Source: CAZVWW01 sp964631265
GTDB taxonomy: Bacteria; Thermotogota; Thermotogae; MWEM01
DNA: 12,646 bases
Direction: 5' to 3'
Assembly (NCBI GenBank): GCA_964631265.1
Contig: CAZVWW010000067.1
Location: forward strand, 1-12,646
Shown: piece by piece, positions 1 to 7,384 of the stretch
Position numbering within the stretch: position 1 is the first letter of the stretch
Layout of the letters: the number at the start of each line of letters is the position of its first letter
Made by a program: the position numbers and the translations under genes
The notes under the pieces: model-generated
Told to the model about the DNA's origin: nothing
The model's database searches: none
The model's input: only the letters and a program-made list of their open reading frames with translations

Positions 1-2
1 TA

Positions 3-692
3 AAATGGGAGAGATTCGATTTGCCGCAGGATGAAAGGGATAGGGAAATAATCGACAGAATAGTAAAAGAAAAAGGGGTTGAGGCGATCCCGTCGTTAAT
101 CGAGACACTCGAGAAGAACGAGGATGACAGCGACCTCATGACACTGGTCGGAAATGCCGTGATCGCTCTTGGAGAAGAAAGCGCTCCCTTCCTGAGAAGC
201 CATCTGAAGGAAGAGGCCAGGGCGTTTGAGACCAATCCGCCGGTTTATAAGGAAAAGGCCTTCAGAACAACACTGCTTCTCGTCATAGACCTGCTTGGAG
301 AATTCGGTAATCGGGACGATATCCTGCTTCTGGAAAAGTTCATCCCCCTTTACGACAAGGAAAAGGCGCAGCTCATCATCTATGAGGCGGTCTCAAAGCT
401 GGGGGGCGGGGAAAAGTACATCGACCTGCTCGAACTGTACGCCTTTGAGGATGATTTTAAAGAGGAGATGATCGGTCAGGTGATCATGACCCTTGCCTTT
501 ATCGACAGCCCGAGAGCCCTCTTTGATATCGTCAAGATCACAAAGTTCGACTGGCTTCCGGCGACGGAGAAGGAAATTGCCTACAAGGCCCTGAAAGACC
601 AGCTCAGGAGAAACCCCGGGTACTATGAACTGCTTGAGAACGATCCCTACGGTTCACGGTTATTGGGAGAGATAACAGGTGAGGAAGCATGA
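3..692 (+). CDS. HEAT-repeat-like helical protein, 5' end outside window
   Basis: About 229 residues are visible. The product is acidic and almost all alpha-helical, with paired helices of the HEAT/armadillo type, for example around VEAIPSLIETLE, VGNAVIALGEESAPFL and IGQVIMTLAFIDSPRAL. No catalytic motif, signal peptide or membrane segment is visible, so it is probably a cytoplasmic scaffold or interaction protein; its function is unknown. The frame is open to the left edge (codons for KWERFD precede position 21), so I treat it as 5'-truncated. An alternative is a TTG start at 21, which has a purine-rich GGGAGAG about seven bases upstream. The stop overlaps the next start as ATGA (689-692), so it is translationally coupled to the RNA methyltransferase gene and is the first visible gene of a seven-gene operon. 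The existence of the gene is well supported; the fold call is moderate. Confidence 0.7.
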   Translation, partial: KWERFDLPQDERDREIIDRIVKEKGVEAIPSLIETLEKNEDDSDLMTLVGNAVIALGEESAPFLRSHLKEEARAFETNPPVYKEKAFRTTLLLVIDLLGEFGNRDDILLLEKFIPLYDKEKAQLIIYEAVSKLGGGEKYIDLLELYAFEDDFKEEMIGQVIMTLAFIDSPRALFDIVKITKFDWLPATEKEIAYKALKDQLRRNPGYYELLENDPYGSRLLGEITGEEA

Positions 693-1828
693 AATTAATG
701 GCAACCTGCACAGCGGGATTGGAAGGCCCCCTTGCGTATGAGATTAAAGAACTCGGCCTTGATGTGATCGATTCGAGCGACGGCAAGGCCCTTTTTGAGG
801 GAAACAAGGTGGATGTGATCCGATGCAATCTCTTCCTGCGGACAGCCGAACGGGTCTTTATCGTGTTAAAGGAGTTCGTTGCAATGACCTCCGATGAGTT
901 GTTTGAAAACATTGCGGACTTCAACTGGCACGACTATGTTCCCCGGGACGGCAACATCACCATCGCAAAGGCCAAGACGAAGAAATCGCTGCTCAACAGC
1001 CCGAGAACCACCCAGTCTGTGGCGCAAAAGGCCATTTTCAAAGAAATGATGGCCCATTACAGGATGAAGCGGCTTCCCCTGTCGGGGGCCGGCTTTCCGG
1101 TCAATATTTATATCCGGAAGAACAACGTCCTGGTGGCATTGGATACAACCGGTGAGGGCCTTCACAAGAGAGGATACCGCATGCAGAAGGGGAAGGCCCC
1201 TATGAGGGAAACCCTTGCGGCCGGACTTCTCATGCTTGCCAGATGGAATCCGCAAATTGAGTTGATCGATCCCTTCTGCGGATCCGGGACCATCATCATT
1301 GAAGCGGCCATGATGGCCAGAAATCAGCCACCGGGTCTGCACAGAAGATTCCTTTGCGAGAGCTGGCCGCTCTTTCCAAGAGAGCTGTTGAATGATGAGC
1401 GAAAGAAAGCCAGAAAGGCGATTAAAAACCCGGATATCAATCTTTACGCCTCTGACAGTGACAAGAAGATGGTGGAATATGCCCTCGAGAATGCCAAGCG
1501 GGCGGGGGTTGCCAATTATATCGAATTCGAGCATCTGCAAATGGAAAGGCTCAAGAGAAAGAGCCGTTACGGTTATGTCCTCACCAACCCGCCATTTGGT
1601 GAAAGACTCGAAGATGTGGATAAGGCACGTGAGATATACAAGAAGATGAGACATCTCAAAAAGAATCTTCCCGAATGGTCTTACTTCATCTTCTCATCCC
1701 AGACCGATGTGGAGAAGGACTTTGACCGGAAGGCCAACAAAAAGAAGTGGGTCCTCGACAGCGGCCTCAAGACATGGCTTTACTTTTTCTGGGGCCCGAA
1801 ACCCGATAAAGAGAAGGTGGAAGAATGA
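689..1828 (+). CDS. THUMP-domain class I SAM RNA methyltransferase (guanine-N2 type, RlmL N-half/YpsC-like)
   Basis: 379 residues, the usual length for single-domain COG0116 enzymes. The N-terminal part (about 1-160) has the THUMP/ferredoxin-like RNA-binding layout, opening with MATCTAGLEGPLAYEIKELG. It ends in the typical LDTTGEGLHKRGYR segment (about 151-164). The methyltransferase domain carries SAM motif I, DPFCGSGT (194-201), and the catalytic motif IV, NPPFGERL (300-307), which is diagnostic of N2-methylguanosine formation. Family members methylate 23S rRNA (the activity of the N-terminal half of E. coli RlmL at G2445) or tRNA guanines; which RNA is used here is inference. The ATG overlaps the previous stop (ATGA), with a GGTGAGGAAG Shine-Dalgarno inside the upstream gene. 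The last codons overlap rdgB in the same way. Confidence 0.92.
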   Translation: MKLMATCTAGLEGPLAYEIKELGLDVIDSSDGKALFEGNKVDVIRCNLFLRTAERVFIVLKEFVAMTSDELFENIADFNWHDYVPRDGNITIAKAKTKKSLLNSPRTTQSVAQKAIFKEMMAHYRMKRLPLSGAGFPVNIYIRKNNVLVALDTTGEGLHKRGYRMQKGKAPMRETLAAGLLMLARWNPQIELIDPFCGSGTIIIEAAMMARNQPPGLHRRFLCESWPLFPRELLNDERKKARKAIKNPDINLYASDSDKKMVEYALENAKRAGVANYIEFEHLQMERLKRKSRYGYVLTNPPFGERLEDVDKAREIYKKMRHLKKNLPEWSYFIFSSQTDVEKDFDRKANKKKWVLDSGLKTWLYFFWGPKPDKEKVEE

Positions 1829-2418
1829 ATATTCTGCTTGCCACGATGAACGAGCATAAGACAAAAGAGATAGCCCGAATCGTCCCGCGAATCCCGTTTA
1901 CCAGTGTGAGGGAATATGCCACTGAATGGGATGTCGAGGAGGACGGAGATACCTTTGAAAAAAACGCCCTGAAAAAGGCCAGAGTCTCTTCGCTCCATTT
2001 TGGCATCTATGCTGTGGCCGATGATTCAGGCCTTGAAATCAAGCAACTTGACAACTTTCCCGGCGTTCGCTCCTCCAGATTCATGGAAGGCATGGCGTAC
2101 AAAGACAGGATGGAAAAGATCCTCGACATGATGAAGGCCTACAAATCCGCCGGGGAGAGATACGCTCAATTCAGGACAGTCGCGATCTTCTATGATCCCC
2201 TTGAGGACAAGACCATACAGGCTGAGGGAATTGTCAGGGGGCAGATATCGGGCGGAATATACGGGGAAGGTGGTTTCGGTTACGATCCGATTTTTATACC
2301 GGAGGGGTTCGAGAAGACCTTCGGCGAGCTGCCCGACACCGTCAAGAATACGTTCAGTCACCGGGCAAGAGCCTTCAAATCACTTGAAGAACGATTAAAA
2401 GAAGAGGGCTATCTATGA
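1825..2418 (+). CDS. rdgB: RdgB/HAM1 family dITP/XTP pyrophosphatase
   Basis: 197 residues, full family length. It hydrolyses non-canonical purine triphosphates (ITP, dITP, XTP) to the monophosphate plus pyrophosphate in the cytoplasm, keeping damaged purines out of DNA and RNA. The family signatures are all present: the N-terminal LLATMNEHKTKEI loop (T-x-N-x-x-K, 4-16) that binds triphosphate, the acidic VADDSGL (64-70) that binds metal, FPGVRSSRF (78-86), GGFGYDPIF (149-157) for base recognition, and SHRARA (178-183) near the C-terminus. The start overlaps the methyltransferase stop as ATGA (1825-1828), with GAGAAGGTGGAAG just upstream as ribosome binding site. The stop overlaps the next gene as ATGA. 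Nothing suggests loss of activity. Confidence 0.96.
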   Translation: MNILLATMNEHKTKEIARIVPRIPFTSVREYATEWDVEEDGDTFEKNALKKARVSSLHFGIYAVADDSGLEIKQLDNFPGVRSSRFMEGMAYKDRMEKILDMMKAYKSAGERYAQFRTVAIFYDPLEDKTIQAEGIVRGQISGGIYGEGGFGYDPIFIPEGFEKTFGELPDTVKNTFSHRARAFKSLEERLKEEGYL

Positions 2419-3023
2419 ATCTTACGGAATTCTTTTTAGCGAGGCATGCCAACACAGTCTGGAACAGCGAAAGAAGATTCCAGGGGCAAAAAGACAGTCC
2501 GCTTTCCCCGGAAGGAATCAGACAGTCGAAGGCGTTTTCAAAGACTTTGGACGAGATCAAACCCGATGTTATCGTCACCTCAAAGCTGATGCGGGCAAAG
2601 GAGACGGCCCGGCATGCGATTGAGAATACGAAAAAGGACTATCTGGTCTTTGAGTACGAGGAACTCAACGAATCCGCATTCGGCCCCTGGGAGGGAATGA
2701 AACTGGAGGATGTCAAACGCGACTATCGCGAGGCTTTTGAAAAACACCGGAACGCCCCGCACCTCTTCAGCATGGCGGGAGCTGAAACCTACACGCAGGT
2801 TCAGACAAGGGCCATCAAGGGGATTAAGCGGATAGCACGGGACTTTCCCGAAAAAAGAGTCCTCGTTGTGACGCACGGGCTGACCCTGCTCTGCATCCTG
2901 GGCTACATCAGAAATATCCCCCTGGATATCATACGGGACAAGATTGACATACCCGGCAATACCGAATACATCAAAATCGACTGGTTTGAAGACGGGAATG
3001 AGAAATGCCAAAAGCAAGACTAA
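2415..3023 (+). CDS. Histidine phosphatase family protein (phosphoglycerate-mutase-like)
   Basis: 202 residues, a typical small branch-2 histidine phosphatase. The phospho-accepting histidine is His11 in ARHANT (9-14). Further active-site positions are Arg21 and nearby residues in RRFQGQKDSPLSPEG, Arg60 in KLMRAKETA, the probable proton donor Glu86 in LNESAFGPWEG, and His154 in VVTHG. The usual RHG signature is RHA here, a tolerated variant. The family covers cofactor-dependent phosphoglycerate mutases, alpha-ribazole phosphatases (CobC) and broad sugar or nucleotide phosphatases. The length argues against a glycolytic mutase, and the substrate cannot be named from sequence. The start overlaps rdgB as ATGA; the stop lies 19 bases inside the following methyltransferase gene. 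The position next to rdgB is suggestive of nucleotide turnover but not proof. Confidence 0.9.
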   Translation: MNLTEFFLARHANTVWNSERRFQGQKDSPLSPEGIRQSKAFSKTLDEIKPDVIVTSKLMRAKETARHAIENTKKDYLVFEYEELNESAFGPWEGMKLEDVKRDYREAFEKHRNAPHLFSMAGAETYTQVQTRAIKGIKRIARDFPEKRVLVVTHGLTLLCILGYIRNIPLDIIRDKIDIPGNTEYIKIDWFEDGNEKCQKQD

Positions 3024-4198
3024 AGAAGACAATCGCCAGAAGGATAGCGAACGGACACCCGTTCATATACGAAAATGAAATCAACAGAATCACCGGTTCG
3101 CCTCGAAAAGGCGAGATTATCGATGTCTTCACCTTTTCGGATCAGTTCATCGGCCGGGGGTATTACAACCCCGATTCGAAGATTGTCATCAGATTGCTCA
3201 CCAGGCAATTTGAAAGAATCGATGCTGACTTCATCAAAGAGAAACTGCACAGAGCGGTCGATTACCGAAAGCCCTTTTTCGGCCCGGGTGAACCGAAGAG
3301 ACTCTTCAACAGCACCGCGGACGGTGTTTCCGGGATTAAGATAGATGACCTCGGGGAACTGTGTGTCATCTCTTCAACAACTGCAGGAGCCGACCGGCTT
3401 ATCCCATACTTTGTGGAGGGACTGAAAGAGCTTGGATTTAAAAAGATCCTTGAAAAGTCCATCCAATCCACGAGGCGGCTCGAAGGTATAGAACCGGTGG
3501 TGAAAGAATGGGAAGGAACGATTCCCAAAGCCTTTGCTGTTGAGATAAACGGTTTGAAGTACCACTTGGAATCCTTCGCCGATAAAACACCTCTTTTCAA
3601 CCTTGAAAACAGGGTGAACGCAAGAGAGACAGCCCGCTTTCTGAGGGCCAATTTCTCAAATAAGCCGATCAGAGTTCTCGATGCCTTTTGCGGGAATGGC
3701 CGGTTTGGGTTGAATATCCTGAAAGAGACGGAAGCCGCAGTAGGTTTTTTAGACAGAGACCCTGCAGAAATTGAACAGGCCCAAACCAACTGCCGGATCA
3801 ACGGTTTTGACGGGCAACGCTTTATAAGCGCAAACGCCTTTGACTATCTCCGGCGACTTGACGAGGAGCGGGAGCGATACGACTGTATCATTCTCGACCC
3901 GCCGACACTCTCCGATTCGAGAAGAAAGAAGGGAAAAGCCCTGACCGCCTACAAAGAGATCAATCTCAGGGCGTTGAAAGTCCTACGCGAGGGGGGCATC
4001 CTTGCCTCAGCCTGTTGCTCGCATACGATTTCGGCTGAAGAATTTGAGATGATGTTCTATTCGATCGCCTCGGACCTGAATCTCTATCTGACGATTGTCA
4101 AAAAAGGCGGACAGACCCCGGACTTTCCCATCATCGCAAACATATTTGAAACAGACTTCCTGAAATTCTATATTATCAGAAAGGGCACGGCCATATGA
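3005..4198 (+). CDS. PUA-domain class I SAM rRNA methyltransferase (RlmI/COG1092, cytosine-C5 type)
   Basis: 397 residues, matching RlmI length. The N-terminal PUA domain (about 1-75) has the expected start KKTIARRIANGHPFIYENEI followed by GEIIDVFTFSDQFIGRGYYN and IRLLTR. The middle EEHEE-like domain ends in the segment KTPLFNLENR (204-213), which corresponds to the K-T-G-F-F-x-D-x-R block of relatives. SAM motif I is LDAFCGNGRFG (225-235), motif IV is ILDPPTL (296-302), and ACCSH (336-340) supplies the cysteine used in C5 methylation. E. coli RlmI makes m5C1962 in 23S rRNA; the same target here is inference. The first 19 bases overlap the phosphatase gene. ATG at 3005 is preceded by GGGAATGAGAA. 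The 3' end overlaps ecfA1 as ATGA. Confidence 0.92.
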   Translation: MPKARLKKTIARRIANGHPFIYENEINRITGSPRKGEIIDVFTFSDQFIGRGYYNPDSKIVIRLLTRQFERIDADFIKEKLHRAVDYRKPFFGPGEPKRLFNSTADGVSGIKIDDLGELCVISSTTAGADRLIPYFVEGLKELGFKKILEKSIQSTRRLEGIEPVVKEWEGTIPKAFAVEINGLKYHLESFADKTPLFNLENRVNARETARFLRANFSNKPIRVLDAFCGNGRFGLNILKETEAAVGFLDRDPAEIEQAQTNCRINGFDGQRFISANAFDYLRRLDEERERYDCIILDPPTLSDSRRKKGKALTAYKEINLRALKVLREGGILASACCSHTISAEEFEMMFYSIASDLNLYLTIVKKGGQTPDFPIIANIFETDFLKFYIIRKGTAI

Positions 4199-4923
4199 TA
4201 GAGATCAAAGATGTCAGCTTCTCATATGGTCAAACCCGGGTACTGCAGGATCTCACCCTTGAAATAACACAGGGGACGTTTCTCGCCATGATGGGGGCGA
4301 ACGGCTCGGGAAAGTCCACCATCCTCAAGCTCGTCAACGCAATCAATACCCCGGACAAGGGGGATGTCACGGTATTCGGCATGAACACGGGAGATCCCGA
4401 AAACACTTATGAAATCAGAAAAAAGGCCGGCCTGGTCTTTCAGAATCCCGACAATCAGATCATCGCGTCAACGGTTGAAGAGGATATTGTCTTCGGTATG
4501 GAGAACATCGGCATGGACCGGATGGCAATGAAGAGAAAACTCTCCCGGATCGTTGAATTTGCCGGTTTAAAAGGGTTGGAGAAGAAGAACCCGCTCATGC
4601 TTTCGGGGGGGCAGAAGCAGCGTCTTGCCATCGCCTCCATCCTGGTGATGGAACCGGAAATACTCCTGCTCGACGAACCCATGTCAATGCTCGATCCTGA
4701 AGGACAGTTGGAGATCATGCAACTGTTGAGGAAATATCACAGAGCCAACAACACCGTCATCCTGGTCACCCACGATATAGAAGCCGCACTTTTTGCGGAG
4801 AAGATCTGTTTGATTAGAGACGGAAGGGTTGAACTCATGGGAAGTACACCCATCGTGCTTCCAAAACTGAGACATTACCGGGAAGTGGAAGTCACAGACT
4901 GGGCGCTTGGAAGGGTTATCTGA
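4195..4923 (+). CDS. ecfA1: Energy-coupling factor (ECF) transporter ATPase EcfA1
   Basis: 242 residues, a complete ABC ATPase. It has Walker A GANGSGKST (34-42), a Q-loop in VFQNPDNQ (81-88), signature LSGGQKQR (136-143), Walker B LLLDEP (157-162), a D-loop MLDPEG and the switch histidine His193 in VTHD. The VFQNPDNQI and VEEDIVFG segments are hallmarks of CbiO/EcfA ATPases. In the ECF complex, EcfA1 pairs with EcfA2 and the membrane protein EcfT to energise uptake of vitamins or metals by interchangeable S components. It is the cytoplasmic motor subunit. The start overlaps the RlmI-like stop (ATGA), and ecfA2 begins immediately after its stop. No EcfT or S component is encoded in this window. 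Confidence 0.93.
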   Translation: MIEIKDVSFSYGQTRVLQDLTLEITQGTFLAMMGANGSGKSTILKLVNAINTPDKGDVTVFGMNTGDPENTYEIRKKAGLVFQNPDNQIIASTVEEDIVFGMENIGMDRMAMKRKLSRIVEFAGLKGLEKKNPLMLSGGQKQRLAIASILVMEPEILLLDEPMSMLDPEGQLEIMQLLRKYHRANNTVILVTHDIEAALFAEKICLIRDGRVELMGSTPIVLPKLRHYREVEVTDWALGRVI

Positions 4924-5676
4924 ATGATCGCGTTTAAAAATGTCACCCATTACTACTCCAAAAACACCCCGTTCGAAACCCTCGCCCTCAAAGATCTCTG
5001 CATGACAATCAAAAAAGGGGAAAGACTGGCGGTTATGGGCAGGACAGGTTCGGGCAAATCCACCTTCGCCCAATTAGCCTCCGGGCTGATAAGGCCTGAC
5101 TCGGGGGAAATTACTGTCGACGGTATCGATACGAAAGAGAAAAAGGACTCCCATCAACTGCAAAAAAAGGTGGGCCTCGTCTTTCAGTATCCGGAATCCC
5201 AGTTCTTCATGCCGACGGTGAAAGAGGAAGTCGCTTTTGCCCTTGACAATTTCGAGATAGAGGATCCGGGGGAACGCTTGACAACAAATGCTCTCACAAG
5301 CGTCGGCCTTCCCGCGCGTATCATGCAACGCAACCCCTTCTCGCTTTCGGGCGGTGAGAAAAGACTAACGGCAATCGCCAGCATCATCGTCTGGAACCCC
5401 GATTACCTCTTCCTCGACGAACCAACGGCCGGCCTCGATGCCAGAGGTCGAAAAAGGGTCCTCAACCTCTTGCAGAGACTTGAGGAAAACGGAACCGCCA
5501 TCGTTGTTATCACTCATGACACCAGGCTGGTGAAGGACAACTTCCCCCGGATCGTCGTCCTTTCCGGGGGAAAGACAGCATTCGACGGTGAGACAAGAGA
5601 CTTTTTTAAAGAGAGAGAGTTGATGAAGAAAACGGGCATATTTGAGCCATTCAGAATATTAGCGGCTTCCTCTTAA
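4924..5676 (+). CDS. ecfA2: Energy-coupling factor (ECF) transporter ATPase EcfA2
   Basis: 250 residues. It has Walker A GRTGSGKST (39-47), a Q-loop in VFQYPESQFF (86-95), the EcfA-typical TVKEEVAFAL (98-107), signature LSGGEKRL (141-148), Walker B FLDEPTAGLD (163-172) and the switch histidine His198 in ITHD. The signature has E in place of the final Q and LTAIA where RVAIA is usual; E at this position is common in EcfA2 and does not imply inactivity. It is the second ATPase of the ECF heterodimer. The ATG directly follows the ecfA1 TGA, so the two subunits are translationally coupled for equal synthesis. It is the last gene of the operon, and its final 26 bases overlap tmcAL tail to tail, so no separate terminator lies between them. 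Confidence 0.93.
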   Translation: MIAFKNVTHYYSKNTPFETLALKDLCMTIKKGERLAVMGRTGSGKSTFAQLASGLIRPDSGEITVDGIDTKEKKDSHQLQKKVGLVFQYPESQFFMPTVKEEVAFALDNFEIEDPGERLTTNALTSVGLPARIMQRNPFSLSGGEKRLTAIASIIVWNPDYLFLDEPTAGLDARGRKRVLNLLQRLEENGTAIVVITHDTRLVKDNFPRIVVLSGGKTAFDGETRDFFKERELMKKTGIFEPFRILAASS

Positions 5677-6928
5677 TATCCATTTTATTCCCGGGAAGAA
5701 TACCCTCTTCCAGGGCCGTGTAATAATCCGAGAGCCGGAAGTCCATCTCGAGGTGTTTTCTGTAGATCTGCCGGTTGAAAAAGGGGGGCAGGTTGTAATC
5801 GAGCTTCTTCGCAAACTTTCTGTAGGCCTTGTCCGCGATCGATGGCGTTGAAATGATGGGCAGCAAAGCCCTTTCTCTCATATCGGCCAGGATGCCACGC
5901 CCCTTCTTGTCAAAACCGAGGACCCGTAGATACTGGGGGCCGAACCGCTCACTCTCTTTAATGGCCGGACGCTGGATCTCGAAGAGGAAATAGAGCAACA
6001 ACCGCTGCAGACGGGTGTAGGTAAACCGTTTTGACTTGACCTTCAAAAGCAGCTCATCCAGGGTTCGTGAAACCATGGCGCTCTTTGAAAAGCGCAGATC
6101 AAGTCCCTCCGTGAACCCGTAAAACCGCCTGATATGATCCCGGTTCACCGCCCTCAATTTTTGAATGACCGCATTCTCAAAACGCTCCAGATCGGGAAGC
6201 CGGCCCTTTTCATACAGAGACAACAATCGCTCGAAGACTAGCGGGGGAACGTTCACTCGAATAGCCTCGATCTCACCCTTGTAAAAGGCCTCCCGGATAG
6301 CCGTCGCACTGGAAAGCGACCCTTCTATCAACCGCGCGGAATAATCGCTCCCCTTCCGCCGGATGGTCATGGGTTCGATGGAAGAGCGGGAGGCAAACAG
6401 CTCCTTGAGATACTCGAGCCCGAGGATATCGTTGGAACTGGCCAGAAAGGCATAATCTTCAACCCCCCCGTCCAAAAAGTCCTTCAGCGCAAACTTCCGT
6501 GCGTTGGGATGAGAATACCCCTCCTTGATATACCGGGTCTCAAGCTCCGCGAGCGCCTCATCATTCTCCACCATCACCCGGGCAACCGTTTTCATCCCCT
6601 CAATATCATTCGACTCACTCCCGAAGACCAGATAATCACAAACCCCCGAGCGTTCCAAAAGTTGAACACCGCCCCGGGCAAAATTCCCCGCATCCTGAAT
6701 CGCAAAGACGGCGGGAATCTCAACCACAAGATTAACCCCCAACGAAAGCGCCATCGCGACCCGCTCCCACTTATCCGTCATCGCCGGCCTCCCCCGCTGA
6801 ACAAAATCCCCGCTCATAACAGCAACACACCGGGAGGCCGAGGACTTTTTCAACGATTCCTTCAAATGATAAAGATGCCCGTTGTGAAAAGGATTGTACT
6901 CCACAATAATCCCCAAGGTTTTTTCCAT
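5651..6928 (-). CDS. tmcAL: tRNA(Met) cytidine acetate ligase TmcAL
   Basis: 425 residues. TmcAL activates acetate with ATP and forms N4-acetylcytidine at the wobble position (C34) of elongator tRNA-Met. Family hallmarks: a nucleotidyltransferase-like N-terminus GIIVEYNPFHNGH with the HxGH motif at 15-18, MSGDFVQRGRPA (about 39-50), VFGSESND, FLASSNDILGLEYL and SATAIREA. The C-terminal helical tRNA-binding part ends in MDIKRKPLIF. I chose the ATG at 6928 because it begins MEKTLGIIVEYNPFHNGH exactly as the family does and has AGGGAAGGAAAG just upstream. The frame stays open into the N gap, but that extension is artefactual. The promoter is presumably inside or beside gap 1. The gene converges on and overlaps ecfA2, and diverges from secG. 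Confidence 0.94.
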   Translation of the reverse strand: MEKTLGIIVEYNPFHNGHLYHLKESLKKSSASRCVAVMSGDFVQRGRPAMTDKWERVAMALSLGVNLVVEIPAVFAIQDAGNFARGGVQLLERSGVCDYLVFGSESNDIEGMKTVARVMVENDEALAELETRYIKEGYSHPNARKFALKDFLDGGVEDYAFLASSNDILGLEYLKELFASRSSIEPMTIRRKGSDYSARLIEGSLSSATAIREAFYKGEIEAIRVNVPPLVFERLLSLYEKGRLPDLERFENAVIQKLRAVNRDHIRRFYGFTEGLDLRFSKSAMVSRTLDELLLKVKSKRFTYTRLQRLLLYFLFEIQRPAIKESERFGPQYLRVLGFDKKGRGILADMRERALLPIISTPSIADKAYRKFAKKLDYNLPPFFNRQIYRKHLEMDFRLSDYYTALEEGILPGNKMDIKRKPLIF

Positions 6929-6946
6929 TTCAATCTTTCCTTCCCT

Positions 6947-7046
6947 NNNNNNNNNNNNNNNNNNNNNNNNNNNNNNNNNNNNNNNNNNNNNNNNNNNNNN
7001 NNNNNNNNNNNNNNNNNNNNNNNNNNNNNNNNNNNNNNNNNNNNNN
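6947..7046. other. Assembly gap 1 (100 N)
   Basis: A run of exactly 100 N, the conventional placeholder for a gap of unknown size. It lies in the divergent intergenic region between tmcAL and secG, 18 bases before the tmcAL start. The tmcAL promoter, and possibly another small gene, may be hidden here. Confidence 0.98.
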
Positions 7047-7071
7047 AAACATTTCTCCCCACACCCCTGCC

Positions 7072-7101
7072 TTGATTTTACCACGTTTAATCATGTATAA
7101 T
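7072..7101 (+). promoter_or_regulatory. Sigma-A-type promoter for secG-tyrS
   Basis: A -35 box TTGATT (7072-7077) and a perfect -10 box TATAAT (7096-7101) are separated by 18 bases. This places transcription start near 7108, about 30 bases before the secG start. It is followed by a strong Shine-Dalgarno AAAGGAGG (7121-7128). No regulator site is evident. Confidence 0.75.
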
Positions 7102-7120
7102 AGGCAACGGTATATTTCAC

Positions 7121-7128
7121 AAAGGAGG
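7121..7128 (+). promoter_or_regulatory. Ribosome binding site that decides the secG start
   Basis: AAAGGAGG ends eight bases before the GTG at 7137. The first in-frame ATG (7152) is 23 bases away and would cut into the first membrane helix, so the GTG is the supported start. Confidence 0.8.
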
Positions 7129-7136
7129 AAGAAAAA

Positions 7137-7376
7137 GTGCAGGTATTAAAGATGGTTATCTACGTACTACACGCAGCGATCGCTTTCGGGTTGATCATAT
7201 CAGTAACGCTGAACATGGCCAAACACTCCTCACTCGGAGGAGCATTCGGCGGAGGGGCCACAAACACCGTCTTCGGAAGAGAAAAGGGGCTTTCATCGCT
7301 CGGTAAGCTGACACTCTGGCTTGCAATTGCCTTTATGATCATGAGCTTCGTTACCTCATACGCCATGTCTCTGTAA
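7137..7376 (+). CDS. secG: Preprotein translocase subunit SecG
   Basis: 79 residues, normal for SecG, a small non-essential partner of SecY/SecE that improves SecA-driven export. There are two membrane helices, about 3-25 and 56-77. They are joined by the glycine-rich loop diagnostic of the family: GGAFGGGATNTVFG (about 34-47), then REKGLSSLGKLT. It uses a GTG start fixed by the Shine-Dalgarno site. It has its own promoter and is followed after eight bases by tyrS, so the two are co-transcribed. Its placement just before genes for abundant secreted envelope proteins is notable, but the link is positional only. Confidence 0.93.
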   Translation: MQVLKMVIYVLHAAIAFGLIISVTLNMAKHSSLGGAFGGGATNTVFGREKGLSSLGKLTLWLAIAFMIMSFVTSYAMSL

Positions 7377-7384
7377 GGTGAAGA

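Noticed and set aside
866..1654. Long minus-strand open frame (262 codons) antisense to the THUMP methyltransferase
   Set aside because: It lies wholly opposite a gene with intact SAM and NPPF motifs, has no recognisable family features, and is the kind of open shadow frame expected opposite a GC-biased gene.
4180..4200. Vitamin riboswitch upstream of the ecfA genes
   Set aside because: There is no intergenic space: ecfA1 overlaps the preceding gene and any leader would have to lie before the whole operon, outside the window.
5688..5697. Palindrome TTCCCGGGAA as a bidirectional terminator or operator
   Set aside because: It lies inside tmcAL coding sequence, has no loop and no U-run, and a ten-base palindrome is expected by chance.
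6929..7084. N-terminal extension of tmcAL through the N gap to 7084
   Set aside because: The frame is open only because N codons contain no stops. The family-typical start and a Shine-Dalgarno site place the ATG at 6928.
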